This document shows positions 51,466 to 59,932 of a stretch of DNA of 64,000 bases, piece after piece (position 1 is the stretch's first letter; each line of letters begins with the position of its first letter). The stretch is from assembly GCF_001428895.1 (NCBI RefSeq), contig NZ_LMJA01000032.1, positions 61,419-125,418 on the forward strand, in the 5' to 3' direction. The stretch is from Mycobacterium sp. Root265. GTDB lineage: Bacteria > Actinomycetota > Actinomycetes > Mycobacteriales > Mycobacteriaceae. The position numbers and the translations under genes are program-made. Below the pieces are notes generated by a model, which saw only the letters and a list, made by a program, of their open reading frames with translations, was not told the origin of the DNA and did no database searches.

Positions 51466-52668
51466 CTAGAGACCCCGGGCCGCCCTGGTGCTACGCAGCC
51501 CCGCGGCGGCCGCGCCGAGGCAGGCCGCGGCGACGGCACCGGCAAACCACGGGAACACCGAGGCCAGATCCCACCGGGTGGCGGCCCAGCCGGCAATCAG
51601 GGTCGGGACGGCCATCGCGGTGTAGGCCAGCAGGTAGAACGCCGACATCGTCTCGCCGCGCCGCGTCGCGGGCACCACATCGGAGAGGTGGCGCAGCGAG
51701 CCGCCGAATCCCAGTCCGAATGTCGCGCCGAGCAGCACCGCGGCCACGAACACCAGCTCCCAGCGGTGGGTCAGCAGGACCGGGATCGTCAGCAGCAGCG
51801 ACACGGCCATCCCGACGTCACCGATGATCGCCGAGTACCTGGCCGGCAGCCGGGTGGCGGCGAGCTGGGCCATGGCGGCGGCGAACGCGGTGGTGGCGAC
51901 CACCGCACCGCCGAAGACGAGATTGTCGATGTGCGTCTGCTGGGCGGCCAGTGACGGGTACAGCGAGAGCAGCACACCGAGCACCGACCAGGACGCCATG
52001 GCGCCCAGGGCCGAGAACCAGAAGTCGGCGCGGATCTCCGCGGGCACAGCCGGTTTGGCCAGCCGGATGGGACCCTGGGTGCGCGCGGTGTGTGGCTCGT
52101 CGAGTGCCAGCAGCCCGACGCCGATGACCAGGCAGATGACCGCGACAACGGCATACGGTGTGCGCAGCGGATGCGGTGCGTACTGGGCCAGCAGCGCCGA
52201 ACCGATGATCGCGACTGTCATGCCGATGTTGAAGCTGACGCCACTGAGCTGGCCGGTGCGCACCCCGTGGTTCGGGCGCAGGTCCAGCAGTGCCGCCGCG
52301 CCGGCGACGACGATGGAGCCGACCGCGGCGCCGTGGATGGTGCGGGCCAGCAGCAGCATCGCCATGCTGTCCGCGATCAGGAACACCCCGAGCCCGATCA
52401 GCAGCGCCACCAGCGCCCCGATCAGGACCGGCTTGCGGCCGACGACATCGGAGATCTTGCCCGACACCAGCACCGCCGCCAGGGCCGCCAGCGCGTACAC
52501 CGCGAAGACGATGGTGGTGGCCAGCGGAGACAGATGCCAGTTCGCCTCATAGATCCCGTACAGCGGGGCGGGCAGTCCGGAGACGCCCAGTGCGACGCCG
52601 CTCAGTACGAGTACGAGGGGGTAGGCCCAGCGTTGCACCGGGCTGGTCGCAGGGTCGAATGCCACCAT
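51466..52668 (-). CDS. MFS transporter
   Basis: The 400-residue major facilitator has about 12 hydrophobic segments and the loop 2-3 motif GKISDVVGRKPVLIG. It resembles drug/multidrug exporters; the substrate is unknown. GAGGAGG 7 nt before the ATG (52666-52668) fixes the start. It is divergent from an ArsR-type regulator with two copies of a palindromic operator between them, so it is probably that regulator's target. It starts 9 bp after bluB. Confidence 0.87.
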   Translation of the reverse strand: MVAFDPATSPVQRWAYPLVLVLSGVALGVSGLPAPLYGIYEANWHLSPLATTIVFAVYALAALAAVLVSGKISDVVGRKPVLIGALVALLIGLGVFLIADSMAMLLLARTIHGAAVGSIVVAGAAALLDLRPNHGVRTGQLSGVSFNIGMTVAIIGSALLAQYAPHPLRTPYAVVAVICLVIGVGLLALDEPHTARTQGPIRLAKPAVPAEIRADFWFSALGAMASWSVLGVLLSLYPSLAAQQTHIDNLVFGGAVVATTAFAAAMAQLAATRLPARYSAIIGDVGMAVSLLLTIPVLLTHRWELVFVAAVLLGATFGLGFGGSLRHLSDVVPATRRGETMSAFYLLAYTAMAVPTLIAGWAATRWDLASVFPWFAGAVAAACLGAAAAGLRSTRAARGL

Positions 52669-52689
52669 CGCAGGCAACCTCCTCGGCTG

Positions 52690-52707
52690 GTTTGACGGAC
52701 ATCGAAC
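52690..52707. promoter_or_regulatory. Operator half-perfect palindrome, copy 1
   Basis: GTTTGACGGACATCGAAC is a near-copy (two changes) of the palindrome at 52727-52744. It sits 22 bp upstream of the MFS ATG. Confidence 0.65.
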
Positions 52708-52725
52708 TGGATCCAGGCTACGCTG

Positions 52726-52745
52726 GGTTTGACAGACATCAAACC
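52726..52745. promoter_or_regulatory. Operator palindrome, copy 2
   Basis: GGTTTGACAGACATCAAACC has perfect 7-bp arms (GGTTTGA/TCAAACC). It lies immediately upstream of the ArsR-type gene, overlapping the likely transcription start (TACGCT -10 at 52719-52724). Autoregulation is likely. Confidence 0.7.
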
Positions 52746-52767
52746 GAATATGACCGAGGTTATTCCG

Positions 52768-53103
52768 ATGCCGAACAATGCGCTGGTCACCGAGTACCCG
52801 GTGCATGCGGTGGGTCCGGTGCAGAGGGTGCTGGCGGCGATCCACGACCCGGTGCGTCTGGAGGTCGTCCGTCGCCTCTACAACGCCGGGACGCCACTGC
52901 AGTGCGGGGTGCTCTACGACGGCATCAACAAATCCACCGCCACCCACCATTTCAAGATTCTGCGTGAGGCCGGCATCACCGAGCGCATGGTGATCGACGG
53001 GTTGACCTATCAGAAGCTGCGTCTCGACGAGGTCGAGTCGGCCCTGCCCGGATTGCTGGCCAGTGTCGTCGGCGGCGCCAACCGGGACGCCGCCGCTAGC
53101 TGA
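52768..53103 (+). CDS. ArsR-family helix-turn-helix regulator
   Basis: A winged-helix protein of about 111 residues. The HTH is DPVRLEVVRRLYNAG, then YDGINKSTATHHFKILREAGITERM with the recognition helix. No clear metal-binding cysteine pair is seen (one Cys in QCGVL), so it probably senses an organic ligand, fitting the divergent MFS exporter. ATG 52768 has GAGG about 8 nt upstream; ATG 52750 and TTG 52729 are possible longer starts, but the latter lies within the operator. Its end overlaps pxpA by 8 bp. Confidence 0.82.
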   Translation: MPNNALVTEYPVHAVGPVQRVLAAIHDPVRLEVVRRLYNAGTPLQCGVLYDGINKSTATHHFKILREAGITERMVIDGLTYQKLRLDEVESALPGLLASVVGGANRDAAAS

Positions 53104-53851
53104 ACGGCGCGGGCGTCATCCCGTGCTCGGAAAGCCGTGTCCGGACCGCCTCGGCGATCTGCACGGCCCCGGGCGAGTCCCCGTGCACGCACACCGATTC
53201 CACGCTGATCGGTATCTCGGTGCCGTCCTGCGCGGTGACCCGGCCCTCGGTGACCATGCTCAGCACCCGGACCGCGATCTGCTCGGCGTCGCGCAGTACC
53301 GCGCCCGGTTCGCGGCGGGACACCAATTGCCCGTCGGGCCGGTAGGCGCGGTCGGCGAAGGCCTCGGCCACGGTACGCAGACCGAATTCTCTTGCAGCGC
53401 CGAAGAACACCGAGCCCGCCAGCCCGAGCACCGGCAGCCCGGGGTCCACCGCGTGCACGGCCGCCGCGACGGCGCGAGCCTGCGGCTCATTGGTGACGAT
53501 CGAGTTGTAAAGCGCCCCATGTGGTTTGACGTAGGTCACCGATGACCCCGCAGCGGTGGCGATCGCGGACAGCGCACCGATCTGGTAGATCACCTCGGCG
53601 GTCAGCTCGTCGGGATCCACATCGATGAAGCGTCTGCCGAACCCGGCCAGATCGCGATAGCTGACCTGTGCACCGATGCGCACGCCGCGCTGGGCCGCGG
53701 CCCGGCAGACCCGCAGCAGCCCCGCCGGATCGCCGGCGTGGAAACCACAGGCCACGTTGGCCGAGGTGACGATGTCGAGCATGGCGTCGTCGTCGCCGAG
53801 GGTCCACACCCCGAAACCCTCGCCGAGGTCGGCATTGAGATCGACAGTCAC
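53096..53851 (-). CDS. pxpA: 5-oxoprolinase subunit A (LamB/YcsF family)
   Basis: The 251-residue protein (VDLNADLGEGFGVWTLGDDDAML, SANVACGFHAGDP, VKPHGALYN, AFADRAYRPDGQLVSR, CVHGD) is the PxpA subunit of bacterial 5-oxoprolinase. PxpB and PxpC, its usual partners, are not adjacent. It is 6 bp downstream of aztA on the same strand, but its metabolic role is unrelated to zinc uptake, so co-transcription with aztA would be coincidental or read-through. Confidence 0.88.
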   Translation of the reverse strand: MTVDLNADLGEGFGVWTLGDDDAMLDIVTSANVACGFHAGDPAGLLRVCRAAAQRGVRIGAQVSYRDLAGFGRRFIDVDPDELTAEVIYQIGALSAIATAAGSSVTYVKPHGALYNSIVTNEPQARAVAAAVHAVDPGLPVLGLAGSVFFGAAREFGLRTVAEAFADRAYRPDGQLVSRREPGAVLRDAEQIAVRVLSMVTEGRVTAQDGTEIPISVESVCVHGDSPGAVQIAEAVRTRLSEHGMTPAPFS

Positions 53852-53857
53852 GGTTTT

Positions 53858-54520
53858 CTAGCCTAGTGCGCGTCGATGCTCGTCGAGGTCGATCCGGTGC
53901 TCGGCGGAATCGATCAGCGCGTTGTCGTGAGTGGCGGCCACCACCGTGGTGCCGTGGGCCGCCAGCCTTCTCAGATGCCCGATCACCATGGCCGCCGATG
54001 CGGCGTCCAGCCCGGTGGTCGGCTCATCGAGCAGTAACAGCGGGGCCTCCTGCGCGAAGGCCTGAGCCAGCAGGACGCGTTGCCGTTGGCCGCCGGAGAG
54101 TTCGCCGAGCGTGCGGTGACGCAGATCGGCGAGTCCGAGTTCGGTCAGCCAGAATTCGACGACGGCACGGTCGTCGGCTGCGGGCCGGCGCAGCAGGCCG
54201 AGGTGGCGCCACCGCCCCATCATGACGGCCTGCGCCGCGGTCAAGGGGAATGAATCGGTGACCGCGCTGCGCTGCACGGCGAACGCGATATTGCGCGTAC
54301 CGGGGGCGACGGTGCCGGCGTCGGGGTGATGCACACCGGCCAGTAGTCCGAGCAGCGTCGACTTCCCACAGCCATTGGAACCCACGACGGCGGTGACGGC
54401 GCCCGAGGCGATCGACAGCGTCAGCCCACGGAAAACCGTTGTGCCGGAAAAGCCGAAGTCGATCCCGGACACCTCGATGGCGTCGGTGACCCGAGTCACC
54501 TTATTGAAAATGAGTTTCAT
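53858..54520 (-). CDS. aztA: Zinc ABC transporter ATP-binding protein AztA
   Basis: The 220-residue ATPase has Walker A GSNGCGKST, signature LSGGQRQRVL and Walker B LLLLDEP, and resembles AztA/ZnuC. It is divergent from the permease-fusion aztB, which belongs to the same importer. The listed ATG (54518-54520) lies inside the Zur box, so a GTG at 54497-54499 giving VTRVTDAIEV may be the real start; it would follow a leaderless-like 5' end. Zinc import driven by this ATPase is inferred from family and context. Confidence 0.85.
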   Translation of the reverse strand: MKLIFNKVTRVTDAIEVSGIDFGFSGTTVFRGLTLSIASGAVTAVVGSNGCGKSTLLGLLAGVHHPDAGTVAPGTRNIAFAVQRSAVTDSFPLTAAQAVMMGRWRHLGLLRRPAADDRAVVEFWLTELGLADLRHRTLGELSGGQRQRVLLAQAFAQEAPLLLLDEPTTGLDAASAAMVIGHLRRLAAHGTTVVAATHDNALIDSAEHRIDLDEHRRALG

Positions 54521-54522
54521 TA
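54503..54522. promoter_or_regulatory. Zur box at the aztA/aztB divergent promoter
   Basis: ATTGAAAATGAGTTTCATTA is close to the mycobacterial Zur consensus. One site can serve both aztA and aztB; it overlaps the annotated aztA start codon. Confidence 0.8.
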
Positions 54523-54540
54523 CTGATAAGACTCTACGGC

Positions 54541-56520
54541 ATGACGTCCTGGCTCATCGACCCCTTCCAGGCGGACCTGGTCCTTCGAGCCTTGGTGGCC
54601 GGGGTGACCGCCGCCTGTCTGTGCTCTCTGGTCGGCTGCTGGGTGTTGTTGCGGCGCAGTGTCTTCCTGGGTGAAGCCATGACCCACGGCATGCTCCCGG
54701 GTGTCGCCGTCGCCGCTCTGCTGGGTGGCAGCCTGATGGCCGGTGGCCTGGCCGCCGCCCTGATCATGGCCTTCGGTGTCGCCGCGATCGGCAGATCCTC
54801 GAAGCTGTCCGCCGATACCAGCATCGGACTGTTGCTGGTGGGCATGCTCGCGCTCGGGGTCATCGTGGTGTCCCGGTCCCAGAGCTTCGCCGTCGACCTC
54901 ACCGGTTTCCTGTTCGGGGATGTCTTCGCGGTGCGCACCACCGATCTCGCGGTGCTCGGCGTCGCGCTGCTGCTGACACTGGGTGCCGTGGTCGCGGGGC
55001 ACCGTGCCTTTGTCGCGGTGACCTTCGATCCACGTAAGGCCGCCACCCTCGGTCTGCGTCCGCAGCTGGCGATCCCGGCGCTCACGGTCCTGATGGCAGT
55101 GGCCATGGTTGCGTCGTTCCACGTGGTCGGGACCCTGCTGGTGCTCGGTCTGCTGGTCGCTCCGCCGGCCGCGGCGCTGGCATGGGCCACCTCGATACCC
55201 CGTGTCATGGCGCTGTCGGCCGTCATCGGGTCACTCGCGGTGTACGTCGGCCTGCTGATCTCCTGGCATGCCGGTACGGCGGGTGGCGCGACGATCGCCG
55301 GTGTCGCGGTGCTGCTGTTCTTCGTGTCGGCGCTGTTGGCCCAGCTGCGCATCCGGTGGACGAAGGCCGCGGCGGTGGCGGTGGTTTCCTGCGCGGTGGC
55401 CGGATGCGCCACCGCGCCGACGCCGGCGCCGGCTGCCGGTACGGGCGACGAGGTTGCCGTCGAGGACGGCGCCCGCGAGGCCGACGGGCCCCTGACGAAG
55501 CTGGTGCTCGTCGACCCCGTGACCGGTGCCACCTCGGTGTACGACGCGGTCGACGAGGTCGAGACCCCGGTCGGCACCCACGGACCGGTGACCGGACTGG
55601 AGGGTGATGGACGGTTCGCCTACCTGCAGACCCGCAGCGGCACCACTGTCGTCGATGCCGGGGCGTGGACCTTCGACCACGGAGACCACTACCACTACTT
55701 TTCCGGCACTGCGGCCGAGGCCGCGACGCTCGATGTGTCGGCGGCCTCGGTCAGCGCGAGCAATTCCATCGTGGCGCTCCGTTCACCCTCGGGGACAACC
55801 GAACTGATCGACCGGGAACGCCTCGGGCAGAAGTCCGTCGCACCGTCCGAACTCACCGTCCCGCCGGATGTGGCCGCGGCCGCGCCGTACGGCAGCAGGC
55901 TGGTGACGGTCACCTCCGGCGGCCGCCTGCAGGTCACCGACGACGCCGGCACCTCCGAGTTGGCGGGAGACTGCCCGCAGCCCTCCTGGGTGATGACCAG
56001 CAGGCGGGCCGTGGTGTTCGGATGCGAGACCGGCGCCGTCCGGGTCACCGGAGGTGACAAGGATCTGACGGTGACGGCGGCCCCGTATCCGGCCGACGCA
56101 CCGTCCCAACGTCCGGCGAGCATGGAGCACCGCGACCGGGCCGACGTGTTCGCGGGACTGGCCGCCGGGAACGTCTGGGTACTCGACAGCCGTCAGCGAT
56201 CCTGGACGCTGATCCCGGTCCCGGACGCGGTGGCGACCAACACCGCCGGCGACGGGACCGTACTGGTGCTGCACCGCGACGGGACACTCAGCGCCTTCGA
56301 CATCGGAACCAGAACCGAGACGGCACGAATCGCGTTGTTCCCCGGCCCCATTCCGCACGACGGCCCGCAGCCGGTGGTCGATCTGGACTCCGATCGCGCG
56401 TATGTCAACAACGCCGCCACCCACGAGGTGTACGAGATCGACTATGCCGACGGACTGCGCGTCGCCCGCACCCTGCGCACCGAGGTGGCGCCCGGTCTCA
56501 TGGTGGAGGCCGGCCGGTGA
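54541..56520 (+). CDS. aztB: Zinc ABC permease AztB fused to lipoprotein-like metallochaperone domain
   Basis: A 659-residue protein. Residues 1-270 are an AztB/ZnuB-type permease with about eight membrane helices ([41 protein letters not shown]). Residues 275-289 look like a lipoprotein signal ([15 protein letters not shown], Cys289). The rest is a secreted beta-propeller-like domain with a His-rich site DHGDHYHYF (379-387), related in layout to AztD proteins. No stop separates the parts, so it is a true fusion. AztC and AztD follow with a GTGA overlap. Separate permease and AztD genes are the norm. Confidence 0.85.
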   Translation: MTSWLIDPFQADLVLRALVAGVTAACLCSLVGCWVLLRRSVFLGEAMTHGMLPGVAVAALLGGSLMAGGLAAALIMAFGVAAIGRSSKLSADTSIGLLLVGMLALGVIVVSRSQSFAVDLTGFLFGDVFAVRTTDLAVLGVALLLTLGAVVAGHRAFVAVTFDPRKAATLGLRPQLAIPALTVLMAVAMVASFHVVGTLLVLGLLVAPPAAALAWATSIPRVMALSAVIGSLAVYVGLLISWHAGTAGGATIAGVAVLLFFVSALLAQLRIRWTKAAAVAVVSCAVAGCATAPTPAPAAGTGDEVAVEDGAREADGPLTKLVLVDPVTGATSVYDAVDEVETPVGTHGPVTGLEGDGRFAYLQTRSGTTVVDAGAWTFDHGDHYHYFSGTAAEAATLDVSAASVSASNSIVALRSPSGTTELIDRERLGQKSVAPSELTVPPDVAAAAPYGSRLVTVTSGGRLQVTDDAGTSELAGDCPQPSWVMTSRRAVVFGCETGAVRVTGGDKDLTVTAAPYPADAPSQRPASMEHRDRADVFAGLAAGNVWVLDSRQRSWTLIPVPDAVATNTAGDGTVLVLHRDGTLSAFDIGTRTETARIALFPGPIPHDGPQPVVDLDSDRAYVNNAATHEVYEIDYADGLRVARTLRTEVAPGLMVEAGR

Positions 56521-57416
56521 GCCGCCTGCTGGCTGTCCTCGCGCTGCTCGGGGCGCTGCTCACCGCGTGTGCGGACAGCGCCGGCGGTAGCGAGATCGTG
56601 GTGACCACCAACATTCTCGGCGACGTGGTGCGCAACGTGGTGGGTGATGCCGCGACCGTGCGGGTGCTCATGCAACCCAACGCCGACCCGCATTCGTTCG
56701 GGGTGTCCGCGCAGGACGCCGCGGCGATGGGCAGCGCCGGACTGATCGTCCACAACGGACTCGGACTGGAAGAGAACATCATCCGAAACGTGGAAAGCGC
56801 ACGGGCACAAGGCGTTCCCGCGCTCGCGGTCGGTGATCACATCGATCCCCTCGAGTACCGCGGCGGCGACAGTGCGGGCACGCCCGACCCGCATTTCTGG
56901 ACCGATCCGCAACGCATGATCACGGCCGTCGACGTCATCGAGCAGACGATCACCCGTGAGGTGGACGGGATCGACACCGCGGCAGTGACCCGCAACGCCG
57001 ACACCTACCGCGAACAACTGCGCGCCCTCGATCGGTCCATGGGTGACGGTTTCGGCGCCCTGGCGCCGGAGCGCCGCAAGCTCGTCACCAATCACCACGT
57101 GCTCGGCTACCTCGCCGAGCGCTTCGGCTTCGCCGTGATCGGCGCCGTCGTGCCCAGCGGCACCACCCTGGCGGCACCCAGTCCGTCGGACCTGCAATCT
57201 CTGGTCGGGGCCATCGAATCCGCCCGGGTGCCGGCCATCTTCGTCGACTCCTCACAGCCGGAGAAGCTGGCCCGGGTGCTCGCCGAAGACGCCGGTGTCG
57301 AGGTGCGCATCGTGCCGCTCTACAGCGAATCCCTCGGCCCGCCCGGCACGCCGGGCGCCACCTACCTCGACATGATGCGCGCCAACACCGACGCCATCGT
57401 CACTGGTCTGCGATAG
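56517..57416 (+). CDS. aztC: Zinc ABC transporter substrate-binding lipoprotein AztC
   Basis: The 299-residue cluster A-I binding protein has lipobox LLTAC (Cys18). Candidate zinc ligands are His59 (PNADPHSFG), His126 (DPHFW), His193/194 (TNHHVLGYLAERFG) and the C-terminal Asp of VDSSQPEK. AztC delivers zinc to AztB and, in Paracoccus, receives it from AztD. The long His-rich loop of ZnuA is short here, as in AztC. Starts by GTGA overlap with aztB. Confidence 0.9.
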   Translation: MSRLLAVLALLGALLTACADSAGGSEIVVTTNILGDVVRNVVGDAATVRVLMQPNADPHSFGVSAQDAAAMGSAGLIVHNGLGLEENIIRNVESARAQGVPALAVGDHIDPLEYRGGDSAGTPDPHFWTDPQRMITAVDVIEQTITREVDGIDTAAVTRNADTYREQLRALDRSMGDGFGALAPERRKLVTNHHVLGYLAERFGFAVIGAVVPSGTTLAAPSPSDLQSLVGAIESARVPAIFVDSSQPEKLARVLAEDAGVEVRIVPLYSESLGPPGTPGATYLDMMRANTDAIVTGLR

Positions 57417-57434
57417 CAGAGAAAAGGAGCCAAA

Positions 57435-58625
57435 ATGTCCCATCCGCGGTGGCTTTACCGCGTCGGAGCCGTGTCGTTCGCGACGGCCGCGCTGGCGGCG
57501 TGCTCATCGAGCACCGAGAACGCCGACAGCACAGCCAGTTCCGAGTCGACCTCGAGCGCGCCGATCGCCGAACCGCTGGTGGCCACCTACGACGGGGGCC
57601 TCTACATCCTCGACGGCGAGACGCTCGAGGTGAGACAGGACATCCCACTCGAGGGATTCCTGCGGGTCAACCCGGCAGGGGACCACGGCCACGTGTTGGT
57701 CACCACCACCGAGGGTTTCCGCATCCTCGATGCCGCGGGCGGGCAGCTGACCGAGGACACCTTCCCCGCCGTCGAGGCCGGTCATGTCACGCCGCACGGC
57801 GAGAACACCGTGCTGTTCGCCGACGGCACCGGGGAGATCACCGCCTTCGATCCGCATGACCTGGAAAAGGGCGGTATGCCCGAAACCCGGAAGTTCACCA
57901 CCCCCGAGGCGCATCACGGGGTGGCCGTGATCCTGGCGGACGGCACCCTGCTGCACACCCTGGGCAACCCGGACACCCGCGTCGGCGCCGTTGCGCTGGA
58001 CGGGGACCGCGAGATCGCGCGCAGCGAGGAGTGTCCGGGCGTGCACGGCGAGACCGCGGCCGCGGACGAGGTGGTGATTCTGGGCTGCGAGAACGGCGTG
58101 CTGGAGTTCGCCGACGGAAAGTTCACCAAGATCGCCAGCCCCACGCCGTACGGGCGGGTCGGCAACACCCGGGGTCACGAAGACTCGCCGGTGGTGCTGG
58201 GGGACATGAAGGTCGATGCGGATGCCGAAATGGAACGTCCCGAGCAGTTCGCGCTCGTCGACACCACCACCGACAAGATGCGGCTGGTGAAACTTCCACC
58301 GGGCGTGAGCTATTGGTTCCGTTCACTGGGACGCGGCCCGCAGGCCGAGGCGTTGATCCTCGGTACCGACGGCAAGCTGCATGTGTTCGATCCGGTGACC
58401 GGTGACCTGGTCACGTCGATCGAGGTGGCTGCGCCATGGACCGAGCCCGACGACTGGCAGCAGCCAGGTCCTGCTGTCTTCACCCGTGAGGGCGCGGTCT
58501 ACGTCAGCGACCCGGCGGCCAAGCAGATCCACCTGGTGGATCTGGCGGCGGGCACCGTCACCGAATCGGTGACGCTGGAGCAGACGCCCAACGAGCTGAG
58601 CGGGGCCGTCGGCCACGACCACTGA
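57435..58625 (+). CDS. aztD: Zinc metallochaperone AztD
   Basis: The 396-residue secreted protein has a lipobox LAAC (Cys23), a Ser/Thr-rich linker, and a beta-propeller-like domain with repeated strands (EPLVATYDGGLYILDGE, TTEGFRILDAAGG, ILGTDGKLHVFDP) and many histidines (DHGHVLV, HVTPHGEN, PEAHHGVA, C-terminal GHDH). AztD loads AztC with zinc in the periplasm of Paracoccus; here the site is outside the membrane. It is the second propeller-type chaperone in this operon, after the one fused to AztB. A terminator hairpin follows. Confidence 0.9.
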   Translation: MSHPRWLYRVGAVSFATAALAACSSSTENADSTASSESTSSAPIAEPLVATYDGGLYILDGETLEVRQDIPLEGFLRVNPAGDHGHVLVTTTEGFRILDAAGGQLTEDTFPAVEAGHVTPHGENTVLFADGTGEITAFDPHDLEKGGMPETRKFTTPEAHHGVAVILADGTLLHTLGNPDTRVGAVALDGDREIARSEECPGVHGETAAADEVVILGCENGVLEFADGKFTKIASPTPYGRVGNTRGHEDSPVVLGDMKVDADAEMERPEQFALVDTTTDKMRLVKLPPGVSYWFRSLGRGPQAEALILGTDGKLHVFDPVTGDLVTSIEVAAPWTEPDDWQQPGPAVFTREGAVYVSDPAAKQIHLVDLAAGTVTESVTLEQTPNELSGAVGHDH

Positions 58626-58638
58626 GCAGAACAGCAGT

Positions 58639-58664
58639 CCGGCCGGGGGCACGCCCCCGGCCGG
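58639..58664. terminator. Hairpin between convergent aztD and cobW-type gene
   Basis: CCGGCCGGGGGC (58639-58650) and its perfect complement (58653-58664) leave a tight AC loop. It lies 13 bp after the aztD stop and 8 bp before the end of the convergent gene, so it can serve both strands. Confidence 0.7.
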
Positions 58665-58672
58665 GTTCTGTG

Positions 58673-59851
58673 TCAGTGCGAATGCTGTTGGGTCACACCC
58701 CAGGCCGGCAGCGGATCGGAGAAACCGAGCCACGCCGACTCGCCCTCGGCGATCTCGTCATCGGTGAGCAGCGCGCCGTTCAGCAGTCGGTAGACCTTGT
58801 CCCGGTCGAGTTCGACGCCGATGAACACGATCTCCTGGCCGGGCGTGATGTCCGTGTTCGACCAGTATTGGGCCGGTTCGATCACCAGGTTCGGTCCGGC
58901 CTGCGACCAGATCGCGGCAATCGATGGGCGGCTCGCGACCCAGCAGAATCCCTTGCTGCGCAACACCCTGGTGGTCTTGGCGAGTGCACCGGCGAGCCGA
59001 TGCGGATGGAACGGCCGGTCGGACCGGAAGGTCATCGAGCTGATGCCGTATTCCTCGGTCTCCGGCGTGTGTCCCTCGGCAATCTCCTCATCCCAGCCGG
59101 GAGACTGCGCCGCGGCGATCGGATCGAAGAGCCCGGTGCCCAGTACTTCTGCGATCTCGACGACACCGTGCCGAGTTCTGATCAGCTTTGCGGTGGGGTT
59201 GAGCCGGCGTAGCAGCGTCTCGACGGTGCCCAGGTGCGCCGGGCTCACCAGATCGGTCTTGTTGAGCAGCAACACATCTGCGAACTCGACCTGGTCGGTC
59301 AGCAGGTCGGCGATGCTGCGCGCGTCGCCCTCACCCGCGGAGAGGTCGCGGTCGGCCAGTGCCTCGCCTCTGGCGATCTCGGTGAGGAAGGTGGACGCGT
59401 CCACCACCGTCACCATGGTGTCCAGTTTCGCGAGCTGCCCCAGCTGGAAGCCGTCCTCGAACTCCCAGTCGAAGGTCGCTGCCACCGGCATCGGCTCGGA
59501 GATCCCCGTCGACTCGATGACCAGCTGGTCGAAACGGTTCTGCCGGGCCAGCGTGCCGACCGCCTCGACCAGATCCTCGCGCAGCGTGCAGCAGATGCAA
59601 CCGTTGGTCAGTTCGACCAGCTTCTCGTCGGTTCGGAGGGCAGAAGCGAAGCGACCCGGGGAATGATCACGTTCCAGGTGTCCCTGCCCGGCGATCAGGG
59701 CGGCGTCGATGTTGATCTCGCTCATGTCATTGACGATGACCGCGACGCGGCGGCCCTCGCGGTTGCCGAGGATGTGGTTGAGCAGGGTGGTCTTGCCGGC
59801 ACCGAGAAAGCCGGACAGGACGGTGACCGGAAGTAGAGCGGGGGCTGTCAT
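58673..59851 (-). CDS. CobW/COG0523 GTPase (zinc metallochaperone, ZigA/YjiA type)
   Basis: The 392-residue GTPase has intact Walker [10 protein letters not shown], the metal site GCICC, an NKTDL motif and a CobW_C domain starting [16 protein letters not shown]; the tail ends QQHSH. Zinc-starved bacteria use such proteins to deliver zinc to client enzymes. AGGAG precedes the ATG, next to a Zur box shared with the divergent znuA-like gene. Residues near 62-72 ([11 protein letters not shown]) come from copy C of the dispersed repeat, read antisense, and interrupt a stretch where relatives read directly into the RTDEKLVE segment. Confidence 0.9.
   Translation of the reverse strand: MTAPALLPVTVLSGFLGAGKTTLLNHILGNREGRRVAVIVNDMSEINIDAALIAGQGHLERDHSPGRFASALRTDEKLVELTNGCICCTLREDLVEAVGTLARQNRFDQLVIESTGISEPMPVAATFDWEFEDGFQLGQLAKLDTMVTVVDASTFLTEIARGEALADRDLSAGEGDARSIADLLTDQVEFADVLLLNKTDLVSPAHLGTVETLLRRLNPTAKLIRTRHGVVEIAEVLGTGLFDPIAAAQSPGWDEEIAEGHTPETEEYGISSMTFRSDRPFHPHRLAGALAKTTRVLRSKGFCWVASRPSIAAIWSQAGPNLVIEPAQYWSNTDITPGQEIVFIGVELDRDKVYRLLNGALLTDDEIAEGESAWLGFSDPLPAWGVTQQHSH
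59637..59666 (+). repeat. Dispersed ~30-bp repeat, copy C (inside cobW-type gene)
   Basis: The core GGGCAGAAGCGAAGCGACC and CGGGGAAT match copy A except for two substitutions. The host gene is on the opposite strand, so the repeat is read antisense here (SPGRFASAL). Confidence 0.65.
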
Positions 59852-59859
59852 GACACTCC

Positions 59860-59882
59860 TTATTGATAATGATTATCAATAA
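59860..59882. promoter_or_regulatory. Zur box 1 at the cobW/znuA divergent promoter
   Basis: A near-perfect 23-bp palindrome (TTATTGATAAT / ATTATCAATAA around a central G) matches the Zur consensus very well. It abuts the AGGAG of the minus-strand cobW-type gene and is about 50 nt before the znuA-like start. Confidence 0.9.
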
Positions 59883-59906
59883 GACATTGTCCGATGCGGC
59901 GTTTAC

Positions 59907-59927
59907 TAATGCAAACGGTTATCGTTA
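59907..59927. promoter_or_regulatory. Zur box 2, close to the znuA-like start
   Basis: TAATGCAAACGGTTATCGTTA fits the TAATGANAA-N3-TTNTCATTA layout with a few mismatches. It ends 6 nt before the GTG at 59933, making the upstream ATG at 59894 unlikely as the start. Confidence 0.6.
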
Positions 59928-59932
59928 TCGGC

